Counted from the stretch's first letter, positions 7,857 through 16,683 are shown. The stretch: 64,000 nucleotides of DNA from Prado023 sp963753075 (GCA_963753075.1 CAVWAR010000017.1:558001-622000), one strand, 5' to 3'. Made by a program: numbers and translations. The notes: generated by a model from the sequence alone, not told the origin.

Positions 7857-8053
7857 AGGAAACGCCTCCAGAACGAACGATGTGGTGTGGCTTCGAGCGC
7901 GCTCGCTGCCTCGTGCGGCCATGCTACTCGTGGGTAACTTCGGAGGCGCGGCCCGAAGGTCCCCTTCGGCGAACCGGAGGACCCGAATCCGTGTCCAGCA
8001 TCCGCGCGCAGGGCAGGGGGCGCAGTCGCGTCGGACGTGCGACGATTCGCCCC

Positions 8054-9229
8054 GTGGACTCGCCGGTGCCAGGACCAGCCGCCGACCGATCGCCGGCAGG
8101 CGCGCGACTGGACCCCCAGCACCCTCTCGTCGATGGCCGCACCTCGGACTCCGTGCTGCTGCGCGCCGCCCGGGGCCAGTCCGTTGTCCGCACACCCGTG
8201 TGGTTCATGCGCCAGGCCGGCCGGTCGCTGCCCGAGTACCGCGCGCTGCGCGAGGGGACGACCATGCTAGGGGCCTGCTTCACCCCGGACCTGGTCGTGG
8301 AGATCACCGACCAACCGGTCCGCCGGCATGGTGTCGACGCAGCGATCTTCTTCTCCGACATCGTCGTCCCGCTGCGCGCCCTCGGCGTGGACCTCGACAT
8401 CGTGCCCGGCGTCGGGCCGGTCGTGGCCGAGCCGATCCGGGACTCGTCCGGGCTGGCCCAGTTGCGCGACCTCACCGACGCCGATGTGGCACCCGTCCTC
8501 GAGGCTGTGCGGGTGCTGACCGGGCCGACCGGGCCCCTGGGCAGCACTCCGTTGATCGGCTTCGCCGGGGCGCCGTTCACATTGGCCAGCTACCTGATCG
8601 AGGGCGGGCCGAGCCGGGACCACGCCCGCACCAAGGCGCTGATGTACTCCGAGCCCGCGCTGTGGAACGACCTCGCCGACCGGCTGGCCCGGATCGCCGG
8701 GGCCTTCCTGCGCATGCAGGTCCTGGCTGGGGCCAGTGCGGTGCAGGTGTTCGACTCCTGGGCCGGCGCACTGCCCGCCGTCGACTACGAGGCGCTGGTC
8801 CTGCCGCACGTGCGGACCGCGCTGTCGGCCATCGACGACCTGTCGCGGGCCCATGGCGTGCCCCGGACCCTGTTCGGCGTCGGCACCGGCGAGTTGCTCC
8901 AGACGATGTCCCGTGCTGGTTCGGAGGTCATGGGCGTGGACTTCCGGGTTCCTTTGGACGTCGCGGCCACCCGCGTGCGTGCGAGCGCCGCCCTGCAGGG
9001 CAACCTCGACCCCGCAGTCGTGCGGGCCGACCCAGCCGCGGTGCGGGACCGGGTCGATGCCGTGCTCGCCGCTGCCGATCGCAGCGGGCGGGGGCACATC
9101 TTCAACCTCGGGCACGGCGTGCTGCCCGACACGGATCCCGATGTGCTGACCCGGATCGTGGAACAGGTGCACACCCACGGTCCGGTGCCGGCGGCCGACA
9201 CGAATCCGCGGGTCCCGTCCACCCGTTGA
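8054..9229 (+). CDS. hemE: Uroporphyrinogen decarboxylase
   Basis: This enzyme decarboxylates uroporphyrinogen III to coproporphyrinogen III in heme synthesis. The 391-residue sequence has the N-terminal signature PVWFMRQAGRSLPEYR, the FFSDIVVPL strand with the catalytic Asp, FAGAPFTLASY, and the C-terminal HIFNLGHGVLP. GTG 8054 is chosen; the ~45 residues before the signature are somewhat longer than usual, but no later start is better. A weak -10 (GACGAT) lies seven bases upstream. It is followed after 24 bp by the oxidase gene, forming a heme operon. Confidence 0.92.
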   Translation: MDSPVPGPAADRSPAGARLDPQHPLVDGRTSDSVLLRAARGQSVVRTPVWFMRQAGRSLPEYRALREGTTMLGACFTPDLVVEITDQPVRRHGVDAAIFFSDIVVPLRALGVDLDIVPGVGPVVAEPIRDSSGLAQLRDLTDADVAPVLEAVRVLTGPTGPLGSTPLIGFAGAPFTLASYLIEGGPSRDHARTKALMYSEPALWNDLADRLARIAGAFLRMQVLAGASAVQVFDSWAGALPAVDYEALVLPHVRTALSAIDDLSRAHGVPRTLFGVGTGELLQTMSRAGSEVMGVDFRVPLDVAATRVRASAALQGNLDPAVVRADPAAVRDRVDAVLAAADRSGRGHIFNLGHGVLPDTDPDVLTRIVEQVHTHGPVPAADTNPRVPSTR

Positions 9230-9253
9230 GGGCGGGGATGGCACAGTGGTCCT

Positions 9254-10762
9254 GTGACCGCGAAGAGAACCTCCCGGCGCACGGGAGCCAGCAAGGAGCC
9301 AGCCCCACCCTCGGAACCGGCACGGCGTCGACACGTCGTCGTCGTCGGCGGCGGCATCACCGGATTGGCCGCCGCGTGGTACCTCGTTCGATCCCACCCC
9401 GAGATCGAGGTCACTGTGCTCGAGGCCTCGGCACACGTGGGCGGCAAGCTCTCGGTGAGCGATGTCGCGGGGATCGCCGTCGACGAGGGGGCTGAGTCAT
9501 TCGTCGCCAGCCGCCCGGAGGCCCTCCGGCTCGCCCGCGAGGTGGGGCTGGAGACCGACCTCGTCACCCCCGTGCAGTTCAAGGCCTCCGTGCTCAGCCG
9601 CGGCCGGATCCGGGCCATGCCCCGCGGCCAGTTCATGGGCATCCCCACGGACCTCAGGTCGTTGGCGGCCAGTGACGTGCTCTCGCTGGGCGGCGTCCTG
9701 CGGGTGCCCCTTGATCGTGTCATCGCGCCCACGCCCTTGGGCGAGGACGTGTCCGTTGGCGAGTTCATCTCGGCTCGAATCGGCCGCGAGGTGGTCGATC
9801 GCCTGGTGGAACCGCTCCTCGGGGGTGTCTACGCCGGACGCGCCGACACGTTGTCGATGCAGGCCACCATGCCCGCCCTGTTCCGGGAGCTGCGCCACGA
9901 CCGCTCGCTGCTCAGCAGCACCCGCCGCGTCGCCGGCGGCGGCATGGAGGCGGCCGGAGCCCGCAAGGGCCTGCCCTTCCGCGGCGTGGTTGGCGGCGTG
10001 GGCCGGGTGCCGGGCGCCATGGCCGCCGCCCTCGTCGGCAACGGCGTGCAGATCCGCACGCGGACGACGGTCCGCGGGCTTGCTGCCGTCGAGGACGGGT
10101 GGTTGATCGAGGTGGGTCCGGCCTCTGCACCCGAACGGCTGCATGCCGACGGTGTGATCGTGGCCACGCCGGCGGCTCCGGCGGCGCGGCTGCTGGCCGA
10201 TGTAGCACCCAAGGTCGCGATGGAGCTGTCCGGGATCGAGGCTGCGAGCGTCGCGACGATCGCGCTGGCCTACCGCGCCGAGGACGTGCGTACCCGGCTG
10301 ACCGGCTCGGGGCTGCTGATCCCGCCGATCGAGGGTCGGATGGTCAAGGCCGTGACATACCTCGACCGCAAGTGGGGCTGGCTCGCCGACGCGGCCGATC
10401 GTGAGGGTCTGCGCCTGCTGCGGTTGTCCATCGGACGGTTCGGCGAGGCAGAGGTGCTGCAGCGCTCCGACGAGGAACTCGTCGCGATCGCGCGGATCGA
10501 CCTGGCCCACGTACTTGGCATCGAGGGGGTGCCCGTCGACGCGCGGGTGACGCGCTGGGGCGGCGCACTTCCGCAGTACGCGGTCGGCCACCGGGCGCGG
10601 ATGGAGCGGGTCACCCGCGCGCTGGTCGAGCATCCGCACCTGGCGGTCTGCGGGGCGTCCTACGACGGAGTCGGGGTCGCGGCATGCGTCGGCTCGGCCT
10701 ACGAGGCATCGGGGCGGCTGGCCAACGCGCTGGCCCAGGACCAGATGGCCCACCATGGCTGA
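9254..10762 (+). CDS. hemY: Coproporphyrinogen III oxidase (HemY/CgoX type)
   Basis: This 502-residue FAD-dependent oxidase of the protoporphyrinogen oxidase family has the FAD-binding HVVVVGGGITGLAAAWYL at about residues 27-45, the GGKLSV motif, the central LGGVYAGRADTLS block and the C-terminal AVCGASYDGVGVAACVGSA. In actinobacteria with ChdC (next gene), this enzyme converts coproporphyrinogen III to coproporphyrin III, so cgoX is the functional name. The GTG start at 9254 has a CACAGT -10-like element six bases upstream and no ribosome binding site. The 3' end overlaps chdC by eight bases. Confidence 0.92.
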   Translation: MTAKRTSRRTGASKEPAPPSEPARRRHVVVVGGGITGLAAAWYLVRSHPEIEVTVLEASAHVGGKLSVSDVAGIAVDEGAESFVASRPEALRLAREVGLETDLVTPVQFKASVLSRGRIRAMPRGQFMGIPTDLRSLAASDVLSLGGVLRVPLDRVIAPTPLGEDVSVGEFISARIGREVVDRLVEPLLGGVYAGRADTLSMQATMPALFRELRHDRSLLSSTRRVAGGGMEAAGARKGLPFRGVVGGVGRVPGAMAAALVGNGVQIRTRTTVRGLAAVEDGWLIEVGPASAPERLHADGVIVATPAAPAARLLADVAPKVAMELSGIEAASVATIALAYRAEDVRTRLTGSGLLIPPIEGRMVKAVTYLDRKWGWLADAADREGLRLLRLSIGRFGEAEVLQRSDEELVAIARIDLAHVLGIEGVPVDARVTRWGGALPQYAVGHRARMERVTRALVEHPHLAVCGASYDGVGVAACVGSAYEASGRLANALAQDQMAHHG

Positions 10763-11465
10763 CCCGGGGGCGGCCGGCAAGCGCCCCGGCCAGGGGAAGG
10801 CAGCCAAGGACCTCAACGAGCAGATCCGGTACACGATGTGGTCGGTGTATCGGGCCGTGCCGGGGACGCCGACGCCCAGCGGCACGCTGGCCGAGGTGGT
10901 GGCGCAAGCAGCGGAGCACGATGTGGTGCTGCGCGGGGCCTACGACGTGGGTGGCCTGCGCGCCGATGCAGACGTGATGCTGTGGTGGCACGGCCCGTCG
11001 GCCGAGGTCCTGCAGGGGGCCTACCGGGGCGTCGCCGAGACCGCCGGACCGAGCCTGGCCTCCGTGTGGTCGCAGATGGCACTGCACCGACCGGCGGAGT
11101 TCAACCGCTCGCACGTCCCGGCCTTCCTGGCCGACGAGCGAGCCCGCGACTGGGTGTGCGTCTACCCCTTCGTGCGCTCCTACGAGTGGTACCTGCTCGA
11201 GGAGTCCGAGCGGCGCGCCATGCTGGTCGAGCACGGCCAGATGGGCCGTGACTATCCCGACGTGCGCGCCAACACGGTGGCGGCATTCGCCCTCGGCGAC
11301 TACGAGTGGATGCTCGCCTTCGAGGCTGACGAGCTGCACCGCATCGTGGACCTCATGCGACACCTGCGCGGCTCAAGTGCGCGCCGCCACGTCCGCGAGG
11401 AGCTGCCCTTCTACACCGGGCATCGGGTCCCGATCGAATCGGTCGAGGCCCTGATGCACGGCTGA
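10755..11465 (+). CDS. chdC: Coproheme decarboxylase (HemQ/ChdC)
   Basis: This is a 236-residue chlorite-dismutase-family protein that performs the last step of coproporphyrin-dependent heme synthesis, the oxidative decarboxylation of coproheme. The diagnostic catalytic-tyrosine region VYPFVRSYEWYLL is present, with MWWHG and YEWMLAFEAD strands and the C-terminal REELPFYTGHR. The Ala/Gly/Lys-rich first 20 residues are a variable leader. Translation is coupled to the preceding oxidase through overlap. A coproporphyrin ferrochelatase gene is not in this window. Confidence 0.93.
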   Translation: MADPGAAGKRPGQGKAAKDLNEQIRYTMWSVYRAVPGTPTPSGTLAEVVAQAAEHDVVLRGAYDVGGLRADADVMLWWHGPSAEVLQGAYRGVAETAGPSLASVWSQMALHRPAEFNRSHVPAFLADERARDWVCVYPFVRSYEWYLLEESERRAMLVEHGQMGRDYPDVRANTVAAFALGDYEWMLAFEADELHRIVDLMRHLRGSSARRHVREELPFYTGHRVPIESVEALMHG

Positions 11466-11469
11466 GTCG

Positions 11470-12112
11470 GTGCGGGTTGTCGGGCACGCAGCTGCCCAGG
11501 ACTTCCTCGCGGCGAGTGCGGGCTTCCGGGCAGCCGACCCGGTCCTGACCAACGTCATCGGCTCCGTCGCCGGGTGGGTCCGCGACGGCCGGCGCGACGA
11601 CTCCGAGCTGTGGCTCACGATCCACGACCGCCGTGGGTCCGAGCCGGTCGGGATCGCCATGCGAACGGCGCCGCACAATCTCGTCGTCGCTCGTCGCCGA
11701 CTGGCTCGTCAGCTTCGCGATCGAGGCCGACCTGAATGTGCGACCCAGCCGGGACTCGGTGCTGGCCGAGCTGGCGTCCGACCCAGCGCCGACACGGTGG
11801 CTGTGGGAGCGGGATGGCCAGCCGGTCTCACTGGCCGGTCACGCGCCCCTGGTGCCCACCCCCGCAGGGACGGTTGGTCGGGTGGGGCCGGTGTACACCC
11901 CCGAGCAGCACCGCGGACGCGGTTACGGCAGCGCCATCACGCACGCGGTGTCCGAGACCCTGCGCCAGCGCTGCGGGATCGTGATGCTTTGCACGGACGC
12001 AGCCAACGCCGCCAGCAACGCCGTCTACGAGCGGCTGGGGTACGCCGTCGTGGCCGAGGTGGTCGAGATCCAGGTGGAGCCTCGGGGCGGCGGGATCACA
12101 GATCAGCGGTGA
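11470..12112 (+). pseudogene. Broken GNAT-family N-acetyltransferase
   Basis: Two halves of one acetyltransferase lie in different frames. Frame one (from GTG 11470) gives the N-terminal part ending in PVGIAMRTAPHNL. A second frame, from about 11690, continues at ADWLVSFAIEADL and carries the acetyl-CoA site TPEQHRGRGYGSAI and the C-terminal NAVYERLGY. Related proteins have roughly 60-80 residues between these parts, so an internal stretch appears lost together with the frame. At the junction (about 11679-11699) CTCGTCG occurs twice within 18 bp, which could have promoted slippage or an assembly collapse. It follows chdC by four bases, so it was probably the last gene of the heme operon. Confidence 0.7.
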
Positions 12113-12154
12113 GGTCGGACCGCGGACGTCAGGCAGATCCTTCGAAGTCGAGCC

Positions 12155-12216
12155 TCAGGCTGATCGCCCGGGTGTCATCTTCAGGCTGATGCCCCGGGTG
12201 TCATCTTCAGGCTGAT
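12155..12216. repeat. 26-bp tandem repeat overlapping the msrB stop codon
   Basis: A unit beginning TCAGGCTGAT and ending GTGTCATCT occurs at 12155-12180 and 12181-12206 with one change near its middle, and its first ten bases recur at 12207-12216. The second copy contains the msrB stop codon; the first copy is a duplicated 3' end lying outside the gene. Confidence 0.9.
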
Positions 12217-12627
12217 CGAGTTGATGCAGTAGCGAAGGTCGGTCGGCGTCCCATAGCCCTCGCCCTCGAAGACGTGTCCGAGGTGGGAGCCGCACGCAGC
12301 ACAGCGGACCTCGGTCCGCGTCATCCCGAGCGACCTGTCCTTGATCTCGATGATCGCGTCCCCAGCCAGGGGGGAGAAGAACGACGGCCAGCCGCAGTGC
12401 GAGTCGAACTTCGTCTCGCTGCGGAACAGCTCCGCGTCGCAGGCCCGGCACGAGTAGACCCCGACGTCCTTGGTGTCGGTGAACTCACCGACGAACGGGC
12501 GCTCAGTGCCGCCCTCACGCAGCACCTTGCGTTCCTCGGTGCTCAGGCGCTCGGCCCACTCCTCCTCGCTGAGCGAGACCGCGTAGGGGGAGCCGTCGGG
12601 ACGAGTGGCGGAGACGTGATGACCCAT
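12181..12627 (-). CDS. msrB: Peptide methionine (R)-S-oxide reductase
   Basis: MsrB reduces methionine-R-sulfoxide in proteins. The 148-residue sequence has both zinc CxxC pairs (CRACDAELF and CAACGSHLGHVF), the substrate motif KFDSHCGWPSF and the catalytic cysteine in RYCINS. Start ATG 12627 has TACCGT six bases upstream, a leaderless arrangement. The last residues (SLKMTPGASA) are encoded by a tandem duplication that is repeated just beyond the stop. Confidence 0.95.
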   Translation of the reverse strand: MGHHVSATRPDGSPYAVSLSEEEWAERLSTEERKVLREGGTERPFVGEFTDTKDVGVYSCRACDAELFRSETKFDSHCGWPSFFSPLAGDAIIEIKDRSLGMTRTEVRCAACGSHLGHVFEGEGYGTPTDLRYCINSISLKMTPGASA

Positions 12628-12633
12628 GGATCA

Positions 12634-12639
12634 ACGGTA
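12634..12639 (-). promoter_or_regulatory. -10 element for msrB, leaderless start
   Basis: TACCGT on the minus strand is followed by six bases and the ATG of msrB. It lies in the short divergent region shared with the LigD-type polymerase gene. Confidence 0.6.
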
Positions 12640-12698
12640 AGCGCCAGGGCCGCCACGCGAAACCGCAGCGAGACAGGGCGTGAGCGGTCAATGCGGTC

Positions 12699-12704
12699 TA
12701 GCGT
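12699..12704 (+). promoter_or_regulatory. -10 element for the LigD-polymerase-like gene
   Basis: TAGCGT is followed by seven bases and the GTG start at 12712, with no Shine-Dalgarno sequence. This decides the start, because the ATG at 12691 would lie upstream of the promoter. Confidence 0.6.
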
Positions 12705-12711
12705 TGCGCGG

Positions 12712-13785
12712 GTGGCCAGGGATGAGTTCGGTGCGCCGGTGCTCCGGGTGGTCGACGGCCACGAGATCCGCGTCTCCAACCCCACGAAGCCGTACTTCCC
12801 CGGGGCAACCGGCGGCGCCGTGACGAAGCTGGACGTGATCGACTACTACACCGCGGTCGGCGACGCGATGATCACAGCGTTGCGCGATCGTCCGACGACG
12901 TTGGAGCGTTGGCCCGGGGGCGTGGTTCCCGGCGCGCGGCTGAGCACACGCGAGGGATTCAAGGGCGCGGCGTTCTACCAGAAGCGCGTGCCCACCGGGG
13001 CCCCCGCGTGGGTGCGCACCGCACGCATCGCGTTCCCCTCGGGCCGGACCGCCGATGAGGTGTGCCCGCACTCCGTGGCAACGATCGTCTGGGCCGCCCA
13101 GCTGGGGACCATCACGTTCCACCCGTGGCCGGTCCGGGCGGATGACGTGGACCATCCCGACGAGTTGCGCATCGATCTCGACCCGCAGCCCGGCACCACC
13201 TTCTACGACGCGGTGGATGTCGCCGGCGAGCTCCACGGCCTGCTCGACGAGCTGGGTTGGGTCGGCTACCCGAAGACGACCGGCGGCGGCGGGGTGCACG
13301 CGTACGTCCGGATCCGGCCGAAGTGGACGTTCACCGAGGTGCGCCACGCGGCCATCGCGATCGGCCGGGAGCTGGAGCGCCGCATGCCCGGGCGGGTGAC
13401 CACCAGGTGGTGGAAGGAGGAGCGCGGCCAGACCGTGTTCGTCGACTACAACCAGAACGCCCGTGACCGCACGATCCGCTCTGCGTGGTCGCTGCGCGCG
13501 GTGGCCGAGGCGACGGTGTCCACACCTGTGACGTGGGCTGAGCTGGGCGAGCTCGATCCGATGGACCTCACCCTGCACACGGTTCCGGCGCGGCTGGCCG
13601 AGCAGGGAGATCCGCATGCATCCATCGACGCGGTGGCCCATGACCTCACACCCGTACTCCAGTGGTACGAGCGCGACATCCGCGACGACGGGCTCGATGA
13701 CATGCCCTACCCGCCTGACTATCCGAAGATGCCCGGCGAGCCGAAACGGGTGCAGCCGAGCCGGGACACGGACCGGAGGTCCTAG
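12712..13785 (+). CDS. LigD polymerase-domain protein (archaeo-eukaryotic PrimPol family)
   Basis: This 357-residue stand-alone polymerase domain of the LigD family extends or fills DNA ends with nucleotides. Visible features are the N-terminal SNPTKPYFPG with LDVIDYYTAVG, FYQKRVPTGAPAWV, the metal-binding pair in LRIDLDPQPG, the KTTGGGGVHAYV motif, and FVDYNQNARDRTI. No ligase or nuclease domain is fused and no Ku gene is nearby. An ATP-dependent ligase gene lies 0.7 kb downstream on the other strand. This split arrangement resembles the mycobacterial Prim-PolC/LigC pair implicated in excision repair, which is inference from families. Confidence 0.88.
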   Translation: MARDEFGAPVLRVVDGHEIRVSNPTKPYFPGATGGAVTKLDVIDYYTAVGDAMITALRDRPTTLERWPGGVVPGARLSTREGFKGAAFYQKRVPTGAPAWVRTARIAFPSGRTADEVCPHSVATIVWAAQLGTITFHPWPVRADDVDHPDELRIDLDPQPGTTFYDAVDVAGELHGLLDELGWVGYPKTTGGGGVHAYVRIRPKWTFTEVRHAAIAIGRELERRMPGRVTTRWWKEERGQTVFVDYNQNARDRTIRSAWSLRAVAEATVSTPVTWAELGELDPMDLTLHTVPARLAEQGDPHASIDAVAHDLTPVLQWYERDIRDDGLDDMPYPPDYPKMPGEPKRVQPSRDTDRRS

Positions 13786-13911
13786 GAGACTGCCGCGCGA
13801 GCGCGAACCCGGATCCGTGTGGGTTGTCGACCTTCCTTCGTCATCAAACCAGTCACGGATCACCGGGTCGCCGGTCACCGCTACCGAGGCCGGACCGGGG
13901 AGCCGACGAGG

Positions 13912-14286
13912 TCAGCCGCCGGTGACCTGATCCGGCCGGGGCTCAGGTGCCGGCGACTCGTTGGAGTCCCTGACATCCACGACCCGGACGTCCACCACCG
14001 GGTCCGGGCCCTTCTCCGTGAAGAGGCCGTCGACTGGCGACGACTGGCTCCCAGATTCGACGCCGGTGTCGATCCCGAAGTGCGCGTAGAGCGGATCGCG
14101 ACCGAGCACAGCCGTCACCGTGAAGTACAGCACGAGGCTGAGGAAGCCGATGGTGATCGGCGTGAGTCCACGTGAGGCCAGCACCGGGAAGCTGGCCAAC
14201 AGCAGCAAGCTGAACGCGATGCAGCCGCGGACGAGTCGATCCTCGCGACCCACTGTCGCGGGCAGATGCATGAATGGGATGGACAT
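13912..14286 (-). CDS. DUF2892-type small membrane protein
   Basis: This is a 124-residue protein. The region from VGREDRLVRG to DPLYAHFGIDT (about residues 11-74) matches the YgaP-like membrane domain (DUF2892): an Asp-Arg pair, two adjacent transmembrane helices and the closing PLY-x-hydrophobic-GI-x-T block. The ~50-residue tail is acidic and Pro-rich and probably disordered in the cytoplasm. AGGGGGA lies upstream of the ATG at 14286. The function is unknown. Confidence 0.75.
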   Translation of the reverse strand: MSIPFMHLPATVGREDRLVRGCIAFSLLLLASFPVLASRGLTPITIGFLSLVLYFTVTAVLGRDPLYAHFGIDTGVESGSQSSPVDGLFTEKGPDPVVDVRVVDVRDSNESPAPEPRPDQVTGG

Positions 14287-14497
14287 GCGCGTGATTCCCC
14301 CTGCTAGTCATCGCGGTTGCGACCATCGTCGCCCCCGCCACGGGCACCAGTGCGCAGACACGCCGGGCAACCCGATCCGTGACCAAGTGTACCGCTGGGA
14401 ATCGGTCATAACCGCCCATAGCGGCCCCAGGATCTTCTTCCCGTCGCCCCGAGCCCTCGCTCAGCGTCGCGACGGGCCTTGAGTCACTTGCGGCGCG

Positions 14498-15643
14498 TCA
14501 GCCGCGCGGTCTGAGGACCCGCTCGATGTCCATCGGCTCCGGGATCTCCAGGCCCGACATCGTGCACTCGAGTGGGTCCTTGTCCGGCCGCCAGCGCACG
14601 AAGCCGGCCACATGGCGCAGGCGTCCCGACTCGACCTGGTCGTAGGAGACCTCGGCCACCAGCTCCGGCCGGACCGGATGCCATGTTCGGGTCTTGCCCG
14701 ACGACCATCGGCTCGGCATGTCCGGCACCCGCCCCTGTGCCCGGAACCACGGATGATCCTCGCCTTCCGCGAGGTCGGCCAGCTGCGCGGCGAGCTGCGC
14801 GCGAACAGCCATGGGAAATGCGCTCATGGCTCCGATCATCTGCAGCACCCCGAGGTCGTCGTAGAGCCCGATGAGGATCGAGCCGACCACCTCCTGGCCA
14901 TCAGGTCCCGGCTTGGCGTACGGTCGCCAGCCCGCGCAGACCACGTCCACGGTGTGCGCGGGCTTGATCTTGAACAGGGCGCGCCTGCCGGGGGCGTAGA
15001 CCCCCTGGGCCGGCCTGGCGATGAGGCCGTCGAGGCCGGCACCCGGCAGCTCCTCGAACCACCGCGCGGCGGCATCGAGGTCCGACGTCTGCGGCGTGAG
15101 GAAGATCGGCGCTGCGGCATCGGCCAGTGCCTCCTCGAGCGCAGCGCGCCGCTGTTCGAAGGGCACGGCGCGAAGGTCGCGGCCGTCGAGCCCGAGGAGA
15201 TCGAAGGCGACCAACGAGGTGGGGGAGTCGGCGGCCAGCTGGGCGATCTTCCAGCCGCCCTCCTCGTTGCGTGGGCGCAGCCGCCCCTGCAGGGCGTCGA
15301 AGGCCAGCCGCCCTTCGCGGATCACCACCAGCTCGCCGTCGAGGACGACATCGTTCACCGACAGCGCGCGGATGCGTTCGACCATCTCGGGGAAGAGGTA
15401 GGTCAGGTCCCACTTGCCCGTCGCTGCGGCGTCGGCCGCCCGCATGCGTCCCTGGATCACGACGTCATCGCCGCGGCGGTAGACCAGGACCCGGAATCCG
15501 TCCCACTTCGGCTGGAACGCCAGCCCCTCGGCCGAGTCGGGGAGTCCCGCGATCGGCTTGGCCAGCATGGGCTCAACCGGCGGGTTCACGCTGAACCGCG
15601 CTGAGGATTCGTGGGAGGCCGCTTCGGGGGCATCTGGGGTCAT
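14498..15643 (-). CDS. ligC: ATP-dependent DNA ligase (LigC-like)
   Basis: This 381-residue ligase has nucleotidyltransferase motif I with the adenylated Lys (PKWDGFR, about residue 46), motif III (VAFDLLGLDG), motif IV (LDGLIAR) and motif V (FKIKPAHTVD), followed by an OB-fold domain ending in the family-typical RPDKDPLECT. Length fits the LigC class. An oddity is motif Ia: after VVIQ the usual SRNGKDL-like block is replaced by the longer GRMRAADAAATGKWDLTY, an insertion close to the DNA-binding surface. Start ATG 15643 has CATGAT six bases upstream. It probably works with the LigD-type polymerase encoded nearby. Confidence 0.9.
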   Translation of the reverse strand: MTPDAPEAASHESSARFSVNPPVEPMLAKPIAGLPDSAEGLAFQPKWDGFRVLVYRRGDDVVIQGRMRAADAAATGKWDLTYLFPEMVERIRALSVNDVVLDGELVVIREGRLAFDALQGRLRPRNEEGGWKIAQLAADSPTSLVAFDLLGLDGRDLRAVPFEQRRAALEEALADAAAPIFLTPQTSDLDAAARWFEELPGAGLDGLIARPAQGVYAPGRRALFKIKPAHTVDVVCAGWRPYAKPGPDGQEVVGSILIGLYDDLGVLQMIGAMSAFPMAVRAQLAAQLADLAEGEDHPWFRAQGRVPDMPSRWSSGKTRTWHPVRPELVAEVSYDQVESGRLRHVAGFVRWRPDKDPLECTMSGLEIPEPMDIERVLRPRG

Positions 15644-15675
15644 CGCACCATCATGGTGTCTGGCAGGCTTCGGGC

Positions 15676-16683
15676 ATGCCCCATCTGGTCGACCGCTTCC
15701 CGAATGTGGCGCCAGACCGTCTCATCTCCGAGCTCGTGCCGCCCCCGCGCTTCGCTGCGGAGTCGTTCGACACCTACCTGCCTGACCCGGCGCAGCCGAC
15801 CCAGTCGGCGGCGGTTGCCGGGCTGCACGCGTTCGCGGCGCAGATGAACGCTCCCGCGGTGGCACCGAGGTTCCGGTTCCGCCGGGCGGCCCCGCCCGAA
15901 CGCCGCGAGGGCATCTACCTCGACGGCGGATTCGGCGTCGGCAAGACGCACCTGCTCGCGGCGTTGTGGCACGACGTGCCTGGCCCCAAGGCATTCGGCA
16001 CGTTCGTCGAGTACACCCACCTCGTGGGTGCCCTCGGCTTCGCGAACACCGTCGAGGCACTCTCAGGCCACCGGCTGGTCTGCATCGACGAGTTCGAACT
16101 CGATGATCCCGGGGACACCGTCCTGATGTCCACGCTGCTCAACCGGCTCGTTGATGCGGGCGTCCGGCTGGCGGCCACCTCGAACACGCTCCCAGACCGG
16201 CTCGGGGAGGGGCGGTTCGCCGCTGACGACTTCCTTCGTGAGATCCAGGGACTGGCCGCCCACTTCGACGTCTTCCGGATCGACGGCGAGGACTACCGCC
16301 ACCGGGGCCTGCCGGAGGCCCCTGCACCCCTGCTCGAGTCGCAGGTCACGCGCTCGGCCGGCGACGGCTGGATCGACGACTTCCCGTCGTTGATGGCACA
16401 CCTGAGCCGGGTCCACCCGTCGCGTTACGGCGCCCTGCTTGACGGCGTGGATCTCGTCCACCTCACCAGCGTGGCACCGGTCACCGACCAGGCCGCCGCG
16501 CTGCGTCTGGTCGTCCTCGCTGACCGTCTCTACGACCGCGACGTCCCGGTGGTGTCCTCCGGTGTGCCGCTGGACCAGGTCTTCGCCGAGGACATGCTGC
16601 GCGGTGGCTACCGGAAGAAGTACTTCCGCGCGATCTCGCGCCTCGTTGCGCTGGCCCGCGAGGGTGCCGGGCTGGCGGAGTAG
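15676..16683 (+). CDS. zapE: ZapE/AFG1-like ATPase
   Basis: This 335-residue AAA-type ATPase has Walker A GGFGVGKTH (about residues 84-92), Walker B LVCIDEFELDD and a sensor ATSNTLP. The C-terminal SSGVPLDQVF and GGYRKKYFRAISR blocks are typical of the AFG1/ZapE family, linked to cell division in proteobacteria and mitochondrial proteostasis in eukaryotes; the role in actinobacteria is not established. Start ATG 15676 has CAGGCT six bases upstream and no ribosome binding site. It is divergent from the ligase gene. Confidence 0.88.
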   Translation: MPHLVDRFPNVAPDRLISELVPPPRFAAESFDTYLPDPAQPTQSAAVAGLHAFAAQMNAPAVAPRFRFRRAAPPERREGIYLDGGFGVGKTHLLAALWHDVPGPKAFGTFVEYTHLVGALGFANTVEALSGHRLVCIDEFELDDPGDTVLMSTLLNRLVDAGVRLAATSNTLPDRLGEGRFAADDFLREIQGLAAHFDVFRIDGEDYRHRGLPEAPAPLLESQVTRSAGDGWIDDFPSLMAHLSRVHPSRYGALLDGVDLVHLTSVAPVTDQAAALRLVVLADRLYDRDVPVVSSGVPLDQVFAEDMLRGGYRKKYFRAISRLVALAREGAGLAE

